DNA of 64,000 nucleotides from CAZAMB01 sp964501365 (GTDB lineage Bacteria; Planctomycetota; Phycisphaerae; UBA1845), in contig CAZCST010000001.1 of NCBI GenBank assembly GCA_964501365.1, forward strand, positions 1 to 64,000, read 5' to 3'. The notes beneath the pieces were generated by a model. It made no database searches and was not told where the DNA came from. It saw only the letters and a program-made list of their open reading frames with translations. The position numbers and the translations under genes are program-made. Shown here piece by piece: positions 18,557 through 27,740 of this stretch (the first letter of the stretch is position 1; every line of letters begins with the position of its first letter).

Positions 18557-21500
18557 TCACGGACACGCCTGAATCGTGTGCGGATATGGATTGCCCTTGA
18601 AGGCATCCACGCAGGCCGCAATTTGACCAAACCCGATATCGAGGCTCAGCGTCGAATTGGAGATGTTTCCGAACGCATCATCGCCCACCAGCAGCGCCCG
18701 CGCCTTAATTGGGGCCCCAGGCTGGCTCTTGAACTTGTTGACCAGCGCCGCAATGTCACCCAGGTCCGGCTGCGTCGTGGGATCGGGCGGATTGTAGGGG
18801 ATTTCGATATCGCCCCAACGGGTCGTGGCCACCGACAGCCGTGGAGATACGGCCGCGCAACTTGCCTCTATCCCGGCGCAGCTCGCTGCCAGATTCTCAA
18901 CTTGATATTGAGAGCTTGGCACAATCGCACTTCCGGTAACGTGCAACAGCCCCACGGTGCTCCAATCACGATAATGCGGCGTGCATTGCAGGGCTGATGC
19001 GTAGAACGGAACGGCGATGGAGGCGGATTCCGTGTACAGCACGGGCGGTCCAACCCATCGCACCTGGCCTTCAAAACTGGTGAAGGGAATGGTGGCCCCG
19101 CCGGCATAGGGAGGAACCACGTGATGCAACGAGACCAGCTGAACGCGAAGTGCAGTCTCCAGCCCGCCTGCAACAGCCGATGCAGGGACGGAAAATGAAA
19201 TGAATCGTGTCTTGCTCTGTCCGCTGGGATCAGCAGAAGGAGTGGAAGGGATAGCAACGAATTCACATTCATCGGGAATGCCGTTGGCCGGGTCAATATC
19301 CACCGAGGTTGCTGCGCTGATGTCGCAGCCGTCGGGGACGCCGTTGTGATTGCAATCTCCGCACGCCGTTACTCCGTTGCACGCCGCAATATCGCAGGAG
19401 TCCATGATCCCGTTGGAATTGCAGTCGCCGCACGCCGGATTGCCGCCGCAATTCGCCATGTCGCAGTTGTCGGGCATCATGTTGAAATTGCAGTCAGCCG
19501 TTCCGGGCATGAAATCAAACCCTGTCGGCGATCGCAGACCGGTATCGTCGCCGAGAATGTACGACTCCAGGTATTGGCCATTGGTGATGTCAAACTCCAT
19601 GATCCGCGCGCTGGTGACGTGCAGCGGCGCGGTGAGTTCGGCAGCGCCAGCATCCCAATCTCCATGATCGTCATCGTGGCTGCCTTCCCCCAAAATGGCC
19701 GGCAAATCGCGTGTGGCATAGATATTCCCATTGGGCCCAAGACGCAGCCCCCACGGACCATCCAGGTACAGCGCGCTGAGAGTGCCGCCGCTGTTCCATT
19801 TGTTGATGAATGCGCCGGTCGTCCCGTTGTATTGCAGGAGGGCGTCGGTGTTATAGCTTGCCACCAGCAAATTGCCGTCGGGCTTGAACACAATCCCCCG
19901 CGCGCCCGACAACCCGCCGTTATCCGCAGCGGTGACGAATTTCCGCACGAATGCTCCCGTGCTTCCGTCATACTCCAGCACTTCCACGCCGCCGCAGGTG
20001 ACAAAGAGATTGCCGTTGGGCCCAAAGATAAGCCCAAAGGGGCTGATCAGGCCGCCGGAGCCGGCGGGCACGAACGCGTTGATGAAGGCTCCGGTGGCGC
20101 CGTCATATTGCAATACACTGTTGGTGTTGCGGCTGCTGACAAACAAGTTTCCGTTGGGCCCAAAGATGATTCCCGTTGGATAATTGAGTCCGCCGCTTCC
20201 CGCGGGGACGAAGTCCCCCAGAAGTGTGCCGGTGTGAGCGTTGAAATGCACGATCTTGTTGGTATTGGCGCTGGAGACGAACACCTTGTTGCCACCCGGG
20301 CCGACGACCACATCCTGAGGAGCACTCAGGGCTCCCGTGGTTGAAATCTTGACGCGAACTCCGCTGATGGCATGGTACTCGCCGATGAAATTCAGTACGT
20401 CGCTCGCCACCCACGCGTTGCGCGCACCATTTAGTTCCACAAGGTCGTTGATTCCGTTCCCATCGCAATCCTGACATGCATCCAGCACCGCGTTGCGGTC
20501 GATGTCCAGGGAAAGATTGACCTGAATCTGGTTGTAATCCATGAATCCATTTTGGTCGCAATCCGACTCGCATTCATCGGGAATCCCGTTCCCCCAGACG
20601 TCGAGGCTGGGTTGCAGCAGAATCTCACGATCATCCGGAACATTGTTGTGATTGCAGTCCGGTTCGCACTCGTCGGGGATGCCATTTCCATTCAGGTCGG
20701 CACTTGTCAGCGATGAAATGTCCGCCGGATCCAGAATTCCGTTGGCGTTGCAGTCTTCGCAACGATCGAGCACGCCGTTTCCGTTGACGTCCGCGCCCGG
20801 CGCACTGATGTCGATGGCGTCGTCCACTCCATTCTGATCGCAATCATACGAAAGGCAGAAGGCGTTGAACTCCACAAAGTTGCGCATGACTCGCCTGAGC
20901 CGGGTGTGATACCAAAGCTCTGTCACCAGATTTCCGCCGCTGACCGACTGGCTGCAATAGCTCATCATCGTTCCGCGCTGCGGGACCACCGGAGGTGGAT
21001 AACACTGGTCCACCTGCGGGCAATAATCCGGAGTATGACAGGCGTTAAAATTGTGCCCCAGTTCGTGCGCGACTACCCCAAGGTCGTAATCGCCGGTGTT
21101 GGGCCGTGTCGGATCGGGGAAGCCGTTCAAATAACCGCACACGCAATAGGCGAAATCCGTACAAACGGCCCCAATATACGCAATGCCACCATAGGGAAGG
21201 TCCCGCCTGCCGGTCAAGAATGCGCCCGTATCGCGGGCCACTCCACTCATGAAATCAAACCAATAATTGACGTAGCCGTTCAGCGGATCGGGATCGTTCA
21301 TGAACGACGGCTCGTCATTCGGATTGTCAAACAAACGAATGAAGACAATCTCGAATCGCGTATCCACATCGCGCATGAAAATCGCGTTGGTGCGGGCGAT
21401 CAACTCAATCAAATAATCCGTTGTGACAGTGGGATCGTTGAAGTTGGCGTACAGATCGTAGTCTGTTTCCAGTGCGATTTCCGTCACGGCCAGTCGCTTG

Positions 21501-22210
21501 TTGTGAACCTCTCCCGGATCGGGCTCGAAGCAGCAACCCGCCACCGAACCGCTCTCGGCTGCCAGCGAAACCGAGTCGCGCCCACACATGGGAACGTCGG
21601 GAAGTCTGTCGCCTTGTGTGACAGGTCGAATTTCGGCGAACTGTCTGCCCGCAACCAGCGAATCTGACGCCACTGTGGTCAGGGTGTACCGCTTGTTGGG
21701 CTGCCCCAGGTCAATGTGTGCACGAACTCCGCGCGGCGAGGAAATCACCACCACGTTCGATTGCGGATTACCTTGCACGGTTCCATGGAACAGTTGAACG
21801 CTCGACGTGTCGAAGGAAAAAGGCTCATCGACTCCGCCCTTGCGACCGATGACGATTCTGGTCTCCGGTCCGACGACCCGAAGCGGTTCCACCTCCAGCG
21901 AAATGGATTGACCGCCCTCCAGCTCAAGCCCGCCGAGCGCGACCTTTTGACCCGGCTGCGCCACTGCATGCAACAAGGGTTCATCCACCTGAACCATCGA
22001 AGATCCATGGTTTCTGATCGTTTGAAATGCCCTGATTTCCTTTGCGGGCGCGGTGGCGCCATTGCGGGAGTGTTGCAATTCGCTGGGAGTGGGTCGCCGG
22101 GTTCCTGACTGGCCCGACTCCGATTGTGCCGTTGCGTTTCCGGAGCAAATCAGGTTGGTAAAGGCCGCACAAAGCAGAAGCCCGGCAAAAGATTGCGAAC
22201 TCGTTTTCAT
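18557..22210 (-). CDS. Giant secreted metzincin / Cys-Asp-Asn repeat / NHL-propeller protein with novel C-terminal module
   Basis: 1217 residues from ATG 22210 (AAAAGGA upstream). Layout: signal peptide (1 to about 29, ending NATA); N-terminal beta domain; a metzincin protease domain with HELGHNFNACH (H382, E383, H386, H392) and Met-turn GTMMSYC; DCNxNGxxDxCD repeats, probable calcium loops with paired Cys; a six-bladed NHL-like propeller (FGPNGNLFVSS-type repeats); further repeats; and a C-terminal module of about 200 residues (SLHHV, TRWGD, KFKSQPGAPIKAR, AFKGNPYP). It is likely a calcium-stabilised surface protease. Its inverted paralogue at 29211-32936 differs in the C-terminal part. Confidence 0.88.
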   Translation of the reverse strand: MKTSSQSFAGLLLCAAFTNLICSGNATAQSESGQSGTRRPTPSELQHSRNGATAPAKEIRAFQTIRNHGSSMVQVDEPLLHAVAQPGQKVALGGLELEGGQSISLEVEPLRVVGPETRIVIGRKGGVDEPFSFDTSSVQLFHGTVQGNPQSNVVVISSPRGVRAHIDLGQPNKRYTLTTVASDSLVAGRQFAEIRPVTQGDRLPDVPMCGRDSVSLAAESGSVAGCCFEPDPGEVHNKRLAVTEIALETDYDLYANFNDPTVTTDYLIELIARTNAIFMRDVDTRFEIVFIRLFDNPNDEPSFMNDPDPLNGYVNYWFDFMSGVARDTGAFLTGRRDLPYGGIAYIGAVCTDFAYCVCGYLNGFPDPTRPNTGDYDLGVVAHELGHNFNACHTPDYCPQVDQCYPPPVVPQRGTMMSYCSQSVSGGNLVTELWYHTRLRRVMRNFVEFNAFCLSYDCDQNGVDDAIDISAPGADVNGNGVLDRCEDCNANGILDPADISSLTSADLNGNGIPDECEPDCNHNNVPDDREILLQPSLDVWGNGIPDECESDCDQNGFMDYNQIQVNLSLDIDRNAVLDACQDCDGNGINDLVELNGARNAWVASDVLNFIGEYHAISGVRVKISTTGALSAPQDVVVGPGGNKVFVSSANTNKIVHFNAHTGTLLGDFVPAGSGGLNYPTGIIFGPNGNLFVSSRNTNSVLQYDGATGAFINAFVPAGSGGLISPFGLIFGPNGNLFVTCGGVEVLEYDGSTGAFVRKFVTAADNGGLSGARGIVFKPDGNLLVASYNTDALLQYNGTTGAFINKWNSGGTLSALYLDGPWGLRLGPNGNIYATRDLPAILGEGSHDDDHGDWDAGAAELTAPLHVTSARIMEFDITNGQYLESYILGDDTGLRSPTGFDFMPGTADCNFNMMPDNCDMANCGGNPACGDCNSNGIMDSCDIAACNGVTACGDCNHNGVPDGCDISAATSVDIDPANGIPDECEFVAIPSTPSADPSGQSKTRFISFSVPASAVAGGLETALRVQLVSLHHVVPPYAGGATIPFTSFEGQVRWVGPPVLYTESASIAVPFYASALQCTPHYRDWSTVGLLHVTGSAIVPSSQYQVENLAASCAGIEASCAAVSPRLSVATTRWGDIEIPYNPPDPTTQPDLGDIAALVNKFKSQPGAPIKARALLVGDDAFGNISNSTLSLDIGFGQIAACVDAFKGNPYPHTIQACP
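19480..21990 (-). repeat. Inverted duplication, left copy (metzincin/NHL coding)
   Basis: The coding region of the left metzincin gene matches, in inverted orientation, the right gene at about 29430-31940. Most of it is diverged, but stretches such as 20640-20830 and 20890-20945 are nearly identical at DNA level (about one or two differences in 190 bp by eye). Boundaries are approximate. Confidence 0.75.
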
Positions 22211-22414
22211 AGCACCGACGTCCTTTTGGCAATACCCAAACTCATCAAACCCCATGTTGGCGGGCACTCTGATTGTAGCGAATCGAACCGAAAAACCGAA
22301 AAGTCGAAGATTTTCCGTGCTTTCGACCCATGGGAGCTGCCGGAAATTCCCGTTCCCCTCGTCAAATTGCGACCGCCAAAAGCCACCCTACAATCCCCGC
22401 AGGAGTGAATTTCC

Positions 22415-24184
22415 ATGCATGGATCTAAGTCAATTTTTGTACTGGGCAGTTTGGCCGGCATCGTTCTTCTTGTTTCAAGTGCTGGAGTCGCGGGTGAAAA
22501 CCCTGCGGCTCCAGCAAACGCGGCCCCTGAATCAAGGGTCCCTGAATGGACCGCCGATGCACGATGGTACTACGTCAAGATTCCACGATTTCGCAACGGC
22601 GACAAATCGAACGATCCAGACGGGACTCTTGCCTGGACGGACAACTGGCCGCCGCTCGAAACCGACGAGACGGCCCCCCGCGAAAAATCCGGCGAAACGC
22701 TTCTGCCGCACGCCCGCATGTACGGCGGCGATCTTCGCGGCGTGATCAACAGCATTCCCTACTTGAAAAAATTGGGCGTCAATGCCATTTGCCTCTCGCC
22801 GCCTTTTCATGGAAGCGTCGAACGCAAAGTTGCCCAGATCGATTTGCGCCATGTGGACGATGCCATCGGCGTCAAAGGCGGATTCAGCCAGACAGGCGAT
22901 GAGGGAGCCGATCCCAAGTCTTGGGTCTGGACCTCCTCAGACAAGCTCTTGCGTGAACTGATTCACGGCGCTCACGAACAGGGCATGCGCGTCGTCGTCG
23001 GCGGCGTCTTTTCCGCCGTGATGACGGCCAACTCTCCACCGTCGGAACTGGAGAGCTATTACCTGTCCGCCACGCGTCGCTGGATGGACCCCGACGGCGA
23101 CGGAAATCCCCTCGACGGAGTGGATGGCTGGCTCGTATCGATCGAGGAAGGCCCGCTCCGACAATTTGACGAAAAATTCAAGGCCTTCTGGTTGCGGTGG
23201 CGCAATGTCGTTTGGAAAACAAACCCCAACGCGGTGGTGATTACCACCGGCACGCTGGCACTGGGACAGCTCAAGGGTGGACCGTTTGATATCGCATTAC
23301 ATTCCGCAAGCGCCGGGCCGATTACGGACTTCTTCGGGATCCAGAAGACAAGAAAGTCCCAGTCCAAGGCGTTGCTCGATGCAATCGAGTCCTCGATGGC
23401 GCTGGCTCCGGAACCGGCACGGCTTGGCAACATCACCGACATTAGCGGTGCATATCAAAACGGCAGGCTCCTCACAGAGTTGGCGACATCTGAACCTCTG
23501 TGGAACGGTGGCGCTTCCCACAGCGATTTCGATATGCCGCGCCCCGGTAAGTTCAGGAGCCGACAGGTGGCGCCGGGCCCGCTTCCCGATGATGCGGCGC
23601 GGGCTCGCTGGAAACTCGCAACCATCCTGCAGCATTGTCTGCCCGGAGCGCCGATCACCTGGTATGGCGACGAGGTCGGCATGTTTGGCGGCCCCGGTGA
23701 TCTTGCGGATGCGCCGACGTGGTGGAGCGATTCCATGACCGATTCCGTCAAATCAACGCACTATCGAAAGGATTTCTTCGCGCTGGTGCAATGGCTTCAT
23801 CGATTGCGGGCCGAGTACCCGGCATTGCGAAAAGGAAAGCTCTGGCCTGTCATCATGGATGACGCAAACAAAGTGCTGGCGATTTCGCGTTCGCTGCCCG
23901 ATCAGGAGGTCATCCTGGTCATCAATTATGGCGATGCGAAGCAATTGGTGATGTTGCCGGCCGGAAAGCCCGGACAAATGGTTGGCGTCCGAAATCCACA
24001 CCTCGTACCGCCTCGTGGACCAAGGAAGGCTGAGGGCGCAAAGGAAAAAGAAAAAGAATCTGATGACGATTTTCCGCCCTTGTCGGTCGCCGGCGCGCGG
24101 CAATTCGTCGGGCCGGAGGGCAAGATTCGCATGTGGATGGAGCCCATGTCGGTGCGCTTCATTTTCATTGGCGCCGAAAACTGA
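22415..24184 (+). CDS. Exported GH13 alpha-amylase-like protein lacking the catalytic triad
   Basis: 589 residues with a signal peptide (about 1-27). The fold of cyclomaltodextrinase-like GH13 enzymes is clear: MYGGDLRGVINSIPYLKKLG, VNAICLSPPF, RRWMDPDGDGNPLDGVDGW and PGAPITWYGDEVGMFGG. At the three catalytic positions the sequence is changed: GWRLD is GWLVS (nucleophile Asp to S242), the VGE motif is ITT (acid/base Glu to T278), and the SHD motif is ISG (Asp to G345). It is therefore probably not a glycosidase; it may bind glycans or act as a scaffold. A Lys/Glu-rich insert (EGAKEKEKES) lies near the C-terminus. It lies between surface-protein genes. Confidence 0.87.
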   Translation: MHGSKSIFVLGSLAGIVLLVSSAGVAGENPAAPANAAPESRVPEWTADARWYYVKIPRFRNGDKSNDPDGTLAWTDNWPPLETDETAPREKSGETLLPHARMYGGDLRGVINSIPYLKKLGVNAICLSPPFHGSVERKVAQIDLRHVDDAIGVKGGFSQTGDEGADPKSWVWTSSDKLLRELIHGAHEQGMRVVVGGVFSAVMTANSPPSELESYYLSATRRWMDPDGDGNPLDGVDGWLVSIEEGPLRQFDEKFKAFWLRWRNVVWKTNPNAVVITTGTLALGQLKGGPFDIALHSASAGPITDFFGIQKTRKSQSKALLDAIESSMALAPEPARLGNITDISGAYQNGRLLTELATSEPLWNGGASHSDFDMPRPGKFRSRQVAPGPLPDDAARARWKLATILQHCLPGAPITWYGDEVGMFGGPGDLADAPTWWSDSMTDSVKSTHYRKDFFALVQWLHRLRAEYPALRKGKLWPVIMDDANKVLAISRSLPDQEVILVINYGDAKQLVMLPAGKPGQMVGVRNPHLVPPRGPRKAEGAKEKEKESDDDFPPLSVAGARQFVGPEGKIRMWMEPMSVRFIFIGAEN

Positions 24185-24211
24185 TCCGCGATGCGGTTTG
24201 CCCCTCTCCGA

Positions 24212-24670
24212 TCATTCCGCTTGATTTGGTCTGGAGCGAAGCCGCTTTTGCTCTCCCTTCGTCTTCTTTTCGCGTAGCCGCCGCGCTTTGGCGGATTTGG
24301 GAATCTTCGTGGGTCGCCGCGACTTTCGCGGGCGAAGCGCATCGGCCAGCAATTCGAACAATCGCTCAGTGGCCGCCGCGCGATTGGCGGCCTGCGTCCG
24401 GTGTCGCGACGATACCACTTGAAGAACGCCGTCCTTGGAAATCCTGTTTCCCAGGCGAGATTGAATCATATCCTTTTCGGGCTGAGTGAAGGCCGCGCAC
24501 CCATTCAGATCAAAGGAAAGCGTGACGCGGGTACTGACCTTGTTGACGTTTTGCCCGCCTGGACCACCGCTCCGGGTGAAGGCAAATGAAAGATCGCCTT
24601 CGCCGATTCGCTGGCGCAATTCCTCCACGCGAACTGTTGTTGCACCAGTGAACGATTTGGATCGCGCCAT
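24212..24670 (-). CDS. arfB: Peptidyl-tRNA hydrolase ArfB (YaeJ-like) ribosome rescue factor
   Basis: 152 residues from ATG 24670. The catalytic GGQ loop is in TRSGGPGGQNVNKVST, as in class-I release factors, but the codon-recognition domain is absent. The C-terminal tail is strongly basic (RLREKKTKGEQKRLRSRP), which in ArfB inserts into the empty mRNA channel. It should release peptides from ribosomes stalled without a stop codon. Its usual length is about 140 residues. It converges with the GH13 gene. Confidence 0.92.
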   Translation of the reverse strand: MARSKSFTGATTVRVEELRQRIGEGDLSFAFTRSGGPGGQNVNKVSTRVTLSFDLNGCAAFTQPEKDMIQSRLGNRISKDGVLQVVSSRHRTQAANRAAATERLFELLADALRPRKSRRPTKIPKSAKARRLREKKTKGEQKRLRSRPNQAE

Positions 24671-25128
24671 ATGTCGCGCGAGTATAGCGACGGTCCGATT
24701 GCGGGTCGAAAGAACGACGCGCCGGAGGCCGGGAGTGCAACGGTAAAGTGCGTCTGCAAAGCAGGTTCGTTTGGAAATTTGCTGTATTAGACTGGTAGGC
24801 GTTTGTTCACTACAGACTACGTATGGGGGGTGTGCTGGGGTGCGGGATGCGGCCACGAGATGGGCGGGGACTGTCGAGAATCTGTCGCGCATCATGCTTC
24901 ATAACATGTGAGGCGCGCGGAAATTTGTGGCGATTTGCGATCAGAGGGTTTGGTGCGAAGGAAATTCATGGCCCCAAGTCCGATGAGGCTGGACATGGGC
25001 CACCCGTCCCGCCGAAATTGGCGACTGCTACTGGTGAATTCCCCTGTTTTTGTCTTGCGATCCTGAATTCGTTTCTGATACACTGGAACCCTCATCCTGA
25101 TGTCCAACCTATTCTTGGAGGAACTGCC
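24671..25128. other. Intergenic region, 458 bp
   Basis: It lies between the divergent arfB gene and the next secreted-protein gene. Plus-strand frames through it have no coding character, and the strong Shine-Dalgarno at 25118-25122 belongs to the gene at 25129. A fragment around 24993-25010 contains GGCCACCCG, also seen in other intergenic stretches. Nothing else is recognised. Confidence 0.5.
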
Positions 25129-26016
25129 ATGCGGTTCAAAAAACTGTTGACGACAGCCTTGGTTGCATTTGTTAGCGCTGTTTTTCCCGCGCTCAGTGCG
25201 GAGCAATCCAACGGGAACTCCGAGCCGCAAAGACTTGGGGTCATCCCCGCGCCACAGCCTGACCCGACCGGGATCGACAAGTGCAAGTTCGTCTCCCTTG
25301 TTGCTCCGAGTGGCGGCGTGTTCGCGCTTCGGGTCAACCTTACTTCGCTTCACCATGTCGATCCGCCGTATACCGGCGGAGTCACGGTTGCGTTCACGGC
25401 CTTTGAGGGGCTATCCGTTTGGGTGGGCCCGCCGACTGCCTACCCGGAATCTTCTTCAAATCCATTCATAACATTCCTGGCCTCGTTTACTCAATGCCAG
25501 CCGGAGTATCGGGACTGGAGTACGGTGGGATTGCTGCACATTACAGGTTCGGCCGTCGTACCGAGTTCCATCTATCACGTGGAAACGGTGGATGTCGTAT
25601 GCCAGGGTGTTGAGGGAAGCGTGGACTGCCAGCCGGGTGGTGCCAATGTTTCTACGCAACTCGAAATTCGCACCACAAGATGGGGTGACGTGGAGTTGCC
25701 CTTCAGCGCATCTTCAGATCGCCGGCAACCGGATTCCAGCGATATTTCCGCCGAACAAAAGAAATTCAGAGATATTCCAGGCGCATTGATCAAGGCCCGT
25801 GCTTTCATCGCCATCAGTTCAGCGTTCGGCGAGATGAACACCCTTCCTTTTGGCGCTGGCTTAGCCCAATTGTCGACCAGCATTGATGCTTTTCGCGGCA
25901 GGCCTTATCCCGGGCGGATGGGAAGATGCAGCGGGTCCGGTACTTCAGCATGTACTACAGCTTCGGATTGCACCAGTGGTGGAAATACCGGCCCGTGTAA
26001 TCTGTATTGTCCGTGA
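25129..26016 (+). CDS. Secreted protein consisting mainly of the novel C-terminal module
   Basis: 295 residues from an ATG with GGAGG 6 nt upstream. The signal peptide is about 1-24 (TTALVAFVSAVFPALSA). Residues from about 45 on are a stand-alone copy of the module found at the ends of three larger proteins here: SLHHVDPPYTGG, YRDWSTVGLLHITGSAVVPS, TTRWGDVELPF, KARAFIAISSAFGE and AFRGRPYPGR. It diverges most in the KFK/PGAPIKAR segment. The last 30 residues are a Cys-rich tail (C-x7-C-x5-C-x9-C-x3-C) that recurs inside the next gene's product. Function unknown; extracellular. Confidence 0.82.
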   Translation: MRFKKLLTTALVAFVSAVFPALSAEQSNGNSEPQRLGVIPAPQPDPTGIDKCKFVSLVAPSGGVFALRVNLTSLHHVDPPYTGGVTVAFTAFEGLSVWVGPPTAYPESSSNPFITFLASFTQCQPEYRDWSTVGLLHITGSAVVPSSIYHVETVDVVCQGVEGSVDCQPGGANVSTQLEIRTTRWGDVELPFSASSDRRQPDSSDISAEQKKFRDIPGALIKARAFIAISSAFGEMNTLPFGAGLAQLSTSIDAFRGRPYPGRMGRCSGSGTSACTTASDCTSGGNTGPCNLYCP

Positions 26017-26062
26017 TCGAATCTCCACTGACGGATGAACTCCACCATAGGGAGGCATGGAA

Positions 26063-27718
26063 ATGAAGACGATGATGAGAATCAGATTCGGATGCCTGGC
26101 CGTCGCGGTCACAGGAACTTTCTTGATTGCGGGCAAAGGTCTGGGCGCACCACACGAAGCGCCGCGAAATTCGACGCCGACTATATCGCAAGCGTCTCGC
26201 CTGATTTCGGGCCCACGTGAATCCATCAATAACGCAATTGCGGCAGGGCCAACCACGGTCATCACCTTGCAACCGGTTCCGCCCCAAACCCTGCCTGCTA
26301 CGTCCTATCCGGCGGGGTCGTCGATCGTCGATCAAACGCTGACCCTGGGATCGGTGCCCGCCCGTATCTGGCTGCAAGTGCTCATTTCCGGCTGGGCGCC
26401 GGAAATCTTGGGTACAGCGCAGGTCACGATTTCGGCGACTGATTCCGACCTCGATGGCGGTGGCTATTCCGCTCCGGATTGTGCCGGAAACCCCGTCGTA
26501 GGGGCAGGCAGTCTTGCTCCGGCAATGGAACCATGTCCATCAAGCTCCTGTGCCGGGGATCCCACCATACTTTGCGCTACGAGTAATGATTGCACTATCG
26601 CCGGCACAACGGGGCCTTGCGACATAAACGGCATGTGCCGCGCCGCTTTCATCGGCAATCTGTGCGGCCCCATTACAAATTCGCGATGCGAAACCTGGAC
26701 CGGCGTTTCCCCCGGTACTTACTTTCCCGCCGGAAAATTCTGTGCGCCTGGATTTCAGGCTCTCTGCGATCCACGATTTGTCGGATCCAACAGCGCAAAT
26801 CTTGCGGTCGTAGACATCAGCACATATGACTTTCGATACGGGTTTGCCGCCGACCCAACCGAAATACCAAGCGATTTCAATCCCAGCTATCTGGGAACGC
26901 TGGTGCTCGATGTCCCTGCGAATGCGAAAGGAACCTATACGATTGACGCCAACGAACCCGATTCCTATTTTGAGGATCCCGGATTCGCCCCGGGAAATAA
27001 TATCCCCGTTGCAATCTTCCGCCCTGCATTCATTAGTATCCCGTGCAGCCCGCTGGCTGAACCAGTCGCTGTCTCGAAAACACGATTCATCTCGATTCTG
27101 ATGCCCTCCGATGTTTCAACCGTCGCAGCGCTGCGCGTGACGCTCGTATCGCTTCATCACGTGGATCCTCCCTACACGGCAGGACCAACCGTTGCGTTTA
27201 CCAGTTTCGAAGGAGAGGTTCGCTGGGTCGGCCCGCCGGCGCAGTATCTGGAATCCACTTCCACGACCGAATCGTTCTATTCTTCAATGCTGCAATGCAT
27301 CCCGCATTACCAGGATTGGAGCACGGTGGGATTGCTTCACGTGACGGGAAGCGCCATCGTCCCTAGTTCCGTGTACAAGGTTCAGAGCTTGAACCAAAGC
27401 TGCATGGGCAACGAGGAAAGCTGTACGGCCGTATCCCCGGCAATTACCGTTGCCACGACACGATGGGGTGATGTGGAACTACCCTACAACCCTCCGGAAA
27501 CGACGACTCAGCCCGACTTGGGGGACGTTTCGGCGTTGGTGAACAAGTTCAAGAATCAGCCGGCCGCTCCGATCAAGGCCCGGGCCTTTCTCGTCGGAGA
27601 CGACAATTTCGGAAATATTACGTCCCTCGATCTCAACCTTAATTTCAACCATATTTCCGCCTGTATCGATGCGTTCAAGGGCAGGCCCTACCCGTTTGCG
27701 ATTCAATCCTGTCCGTAG
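26063..27718 (+). CDS. Secreted protein with Cys-rich insert and novel C-terminal module
   Basis: 551 residues. ATG 26063 fits GGGAGG better than the ATG two codons earlier. The signal peptide is about 1-30. A beta-rich region with WLQVLISGWAPEILGTAQV precedes the Cys insert PTILCATSNDCTIAGTTGPC, related to the tail of the preceding protein. YSTYDF-like and DANEPDSYFEDPGF segments follow. The C-terminal 210 residues are the shared module: SLHHVDPPYTAG, TSFEGEVRWVGPPAQY, YQDWSTVGLLHVTGSAIVPS, TTRWGDVELPY, NQPAAPIKARAFLVGDD and AFKGRPYPFAIQSCP. It is adjacent to, and partly paralogous with, the gene at 25129. Confidence 0.82.
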   Translation: MKTMMRIRFGCLAVAVTGTFLIAGKGLGAPHEAPRNSTPTISQASRLISGPRESINNAIAAGPTTVITLQPVPPQTLPATSYPAGSSIVDQTLTLGSVPARIWLQVLISGWAPEILGTAQVTISATDSDLDGGGYSAPDCAGNPVVGAGSLAPAMEPCPSSSCAGDPTILCATSNDCTIAGTTGPCDINGMCRAAFIGNLCGPITNSRCETWTGVSPGTYFPAGKFCAPGFQALCDPRFVGSNSANLAVVDISTYDFRYGFAADPTEIPSDFNPSYLGTLVLDVPANAKGTYTIDANEPDSYFEDPGFAPGNNIPVAIFRPAFISIPCSPLAEPVAVSKTRFISILMPSDVSTVAALRVTLVSLHHVDPPYTAGPTVAFTSFEGEVRWVGPPAQYLESTSTTESFYSSMLQCIPHYQDWSTVGLLHVTGSAIVPSSVYKVQSLNQSCMGNEESCTAVSPAITVATTRWGDVELPYNPPETTTQPDLGDVSALVNKFKNQPAAPIKARAFLVGDDNFGNITSLDLNLNFNHISACIDAFKGRPYPFAIQSCP

Positions 27719-27729
27719 AAGCTACGGAC
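27711..27729. terminator. Hairpin between convergent genes
   Basis: GTCCGTAG-AAG-CTACGGAC forms a perfect 8-bp stem containing the stop codon of the 26063 gene. There is no T-run. It lies between convergent genes and may work in both directions with Rho or as an mRNA 3' end protector. Confidence 0.4.
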
Positions 27730-27740
27730 ACCGGTGGCCG

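Noticed and set aside
20906..21667. 253-codon plus-strand frame antisense to the left metzincin
   Set aside because: It exists only because of the strong codon bias of the metzincin gene; the same shadow occurs antisense to the right paralogue.
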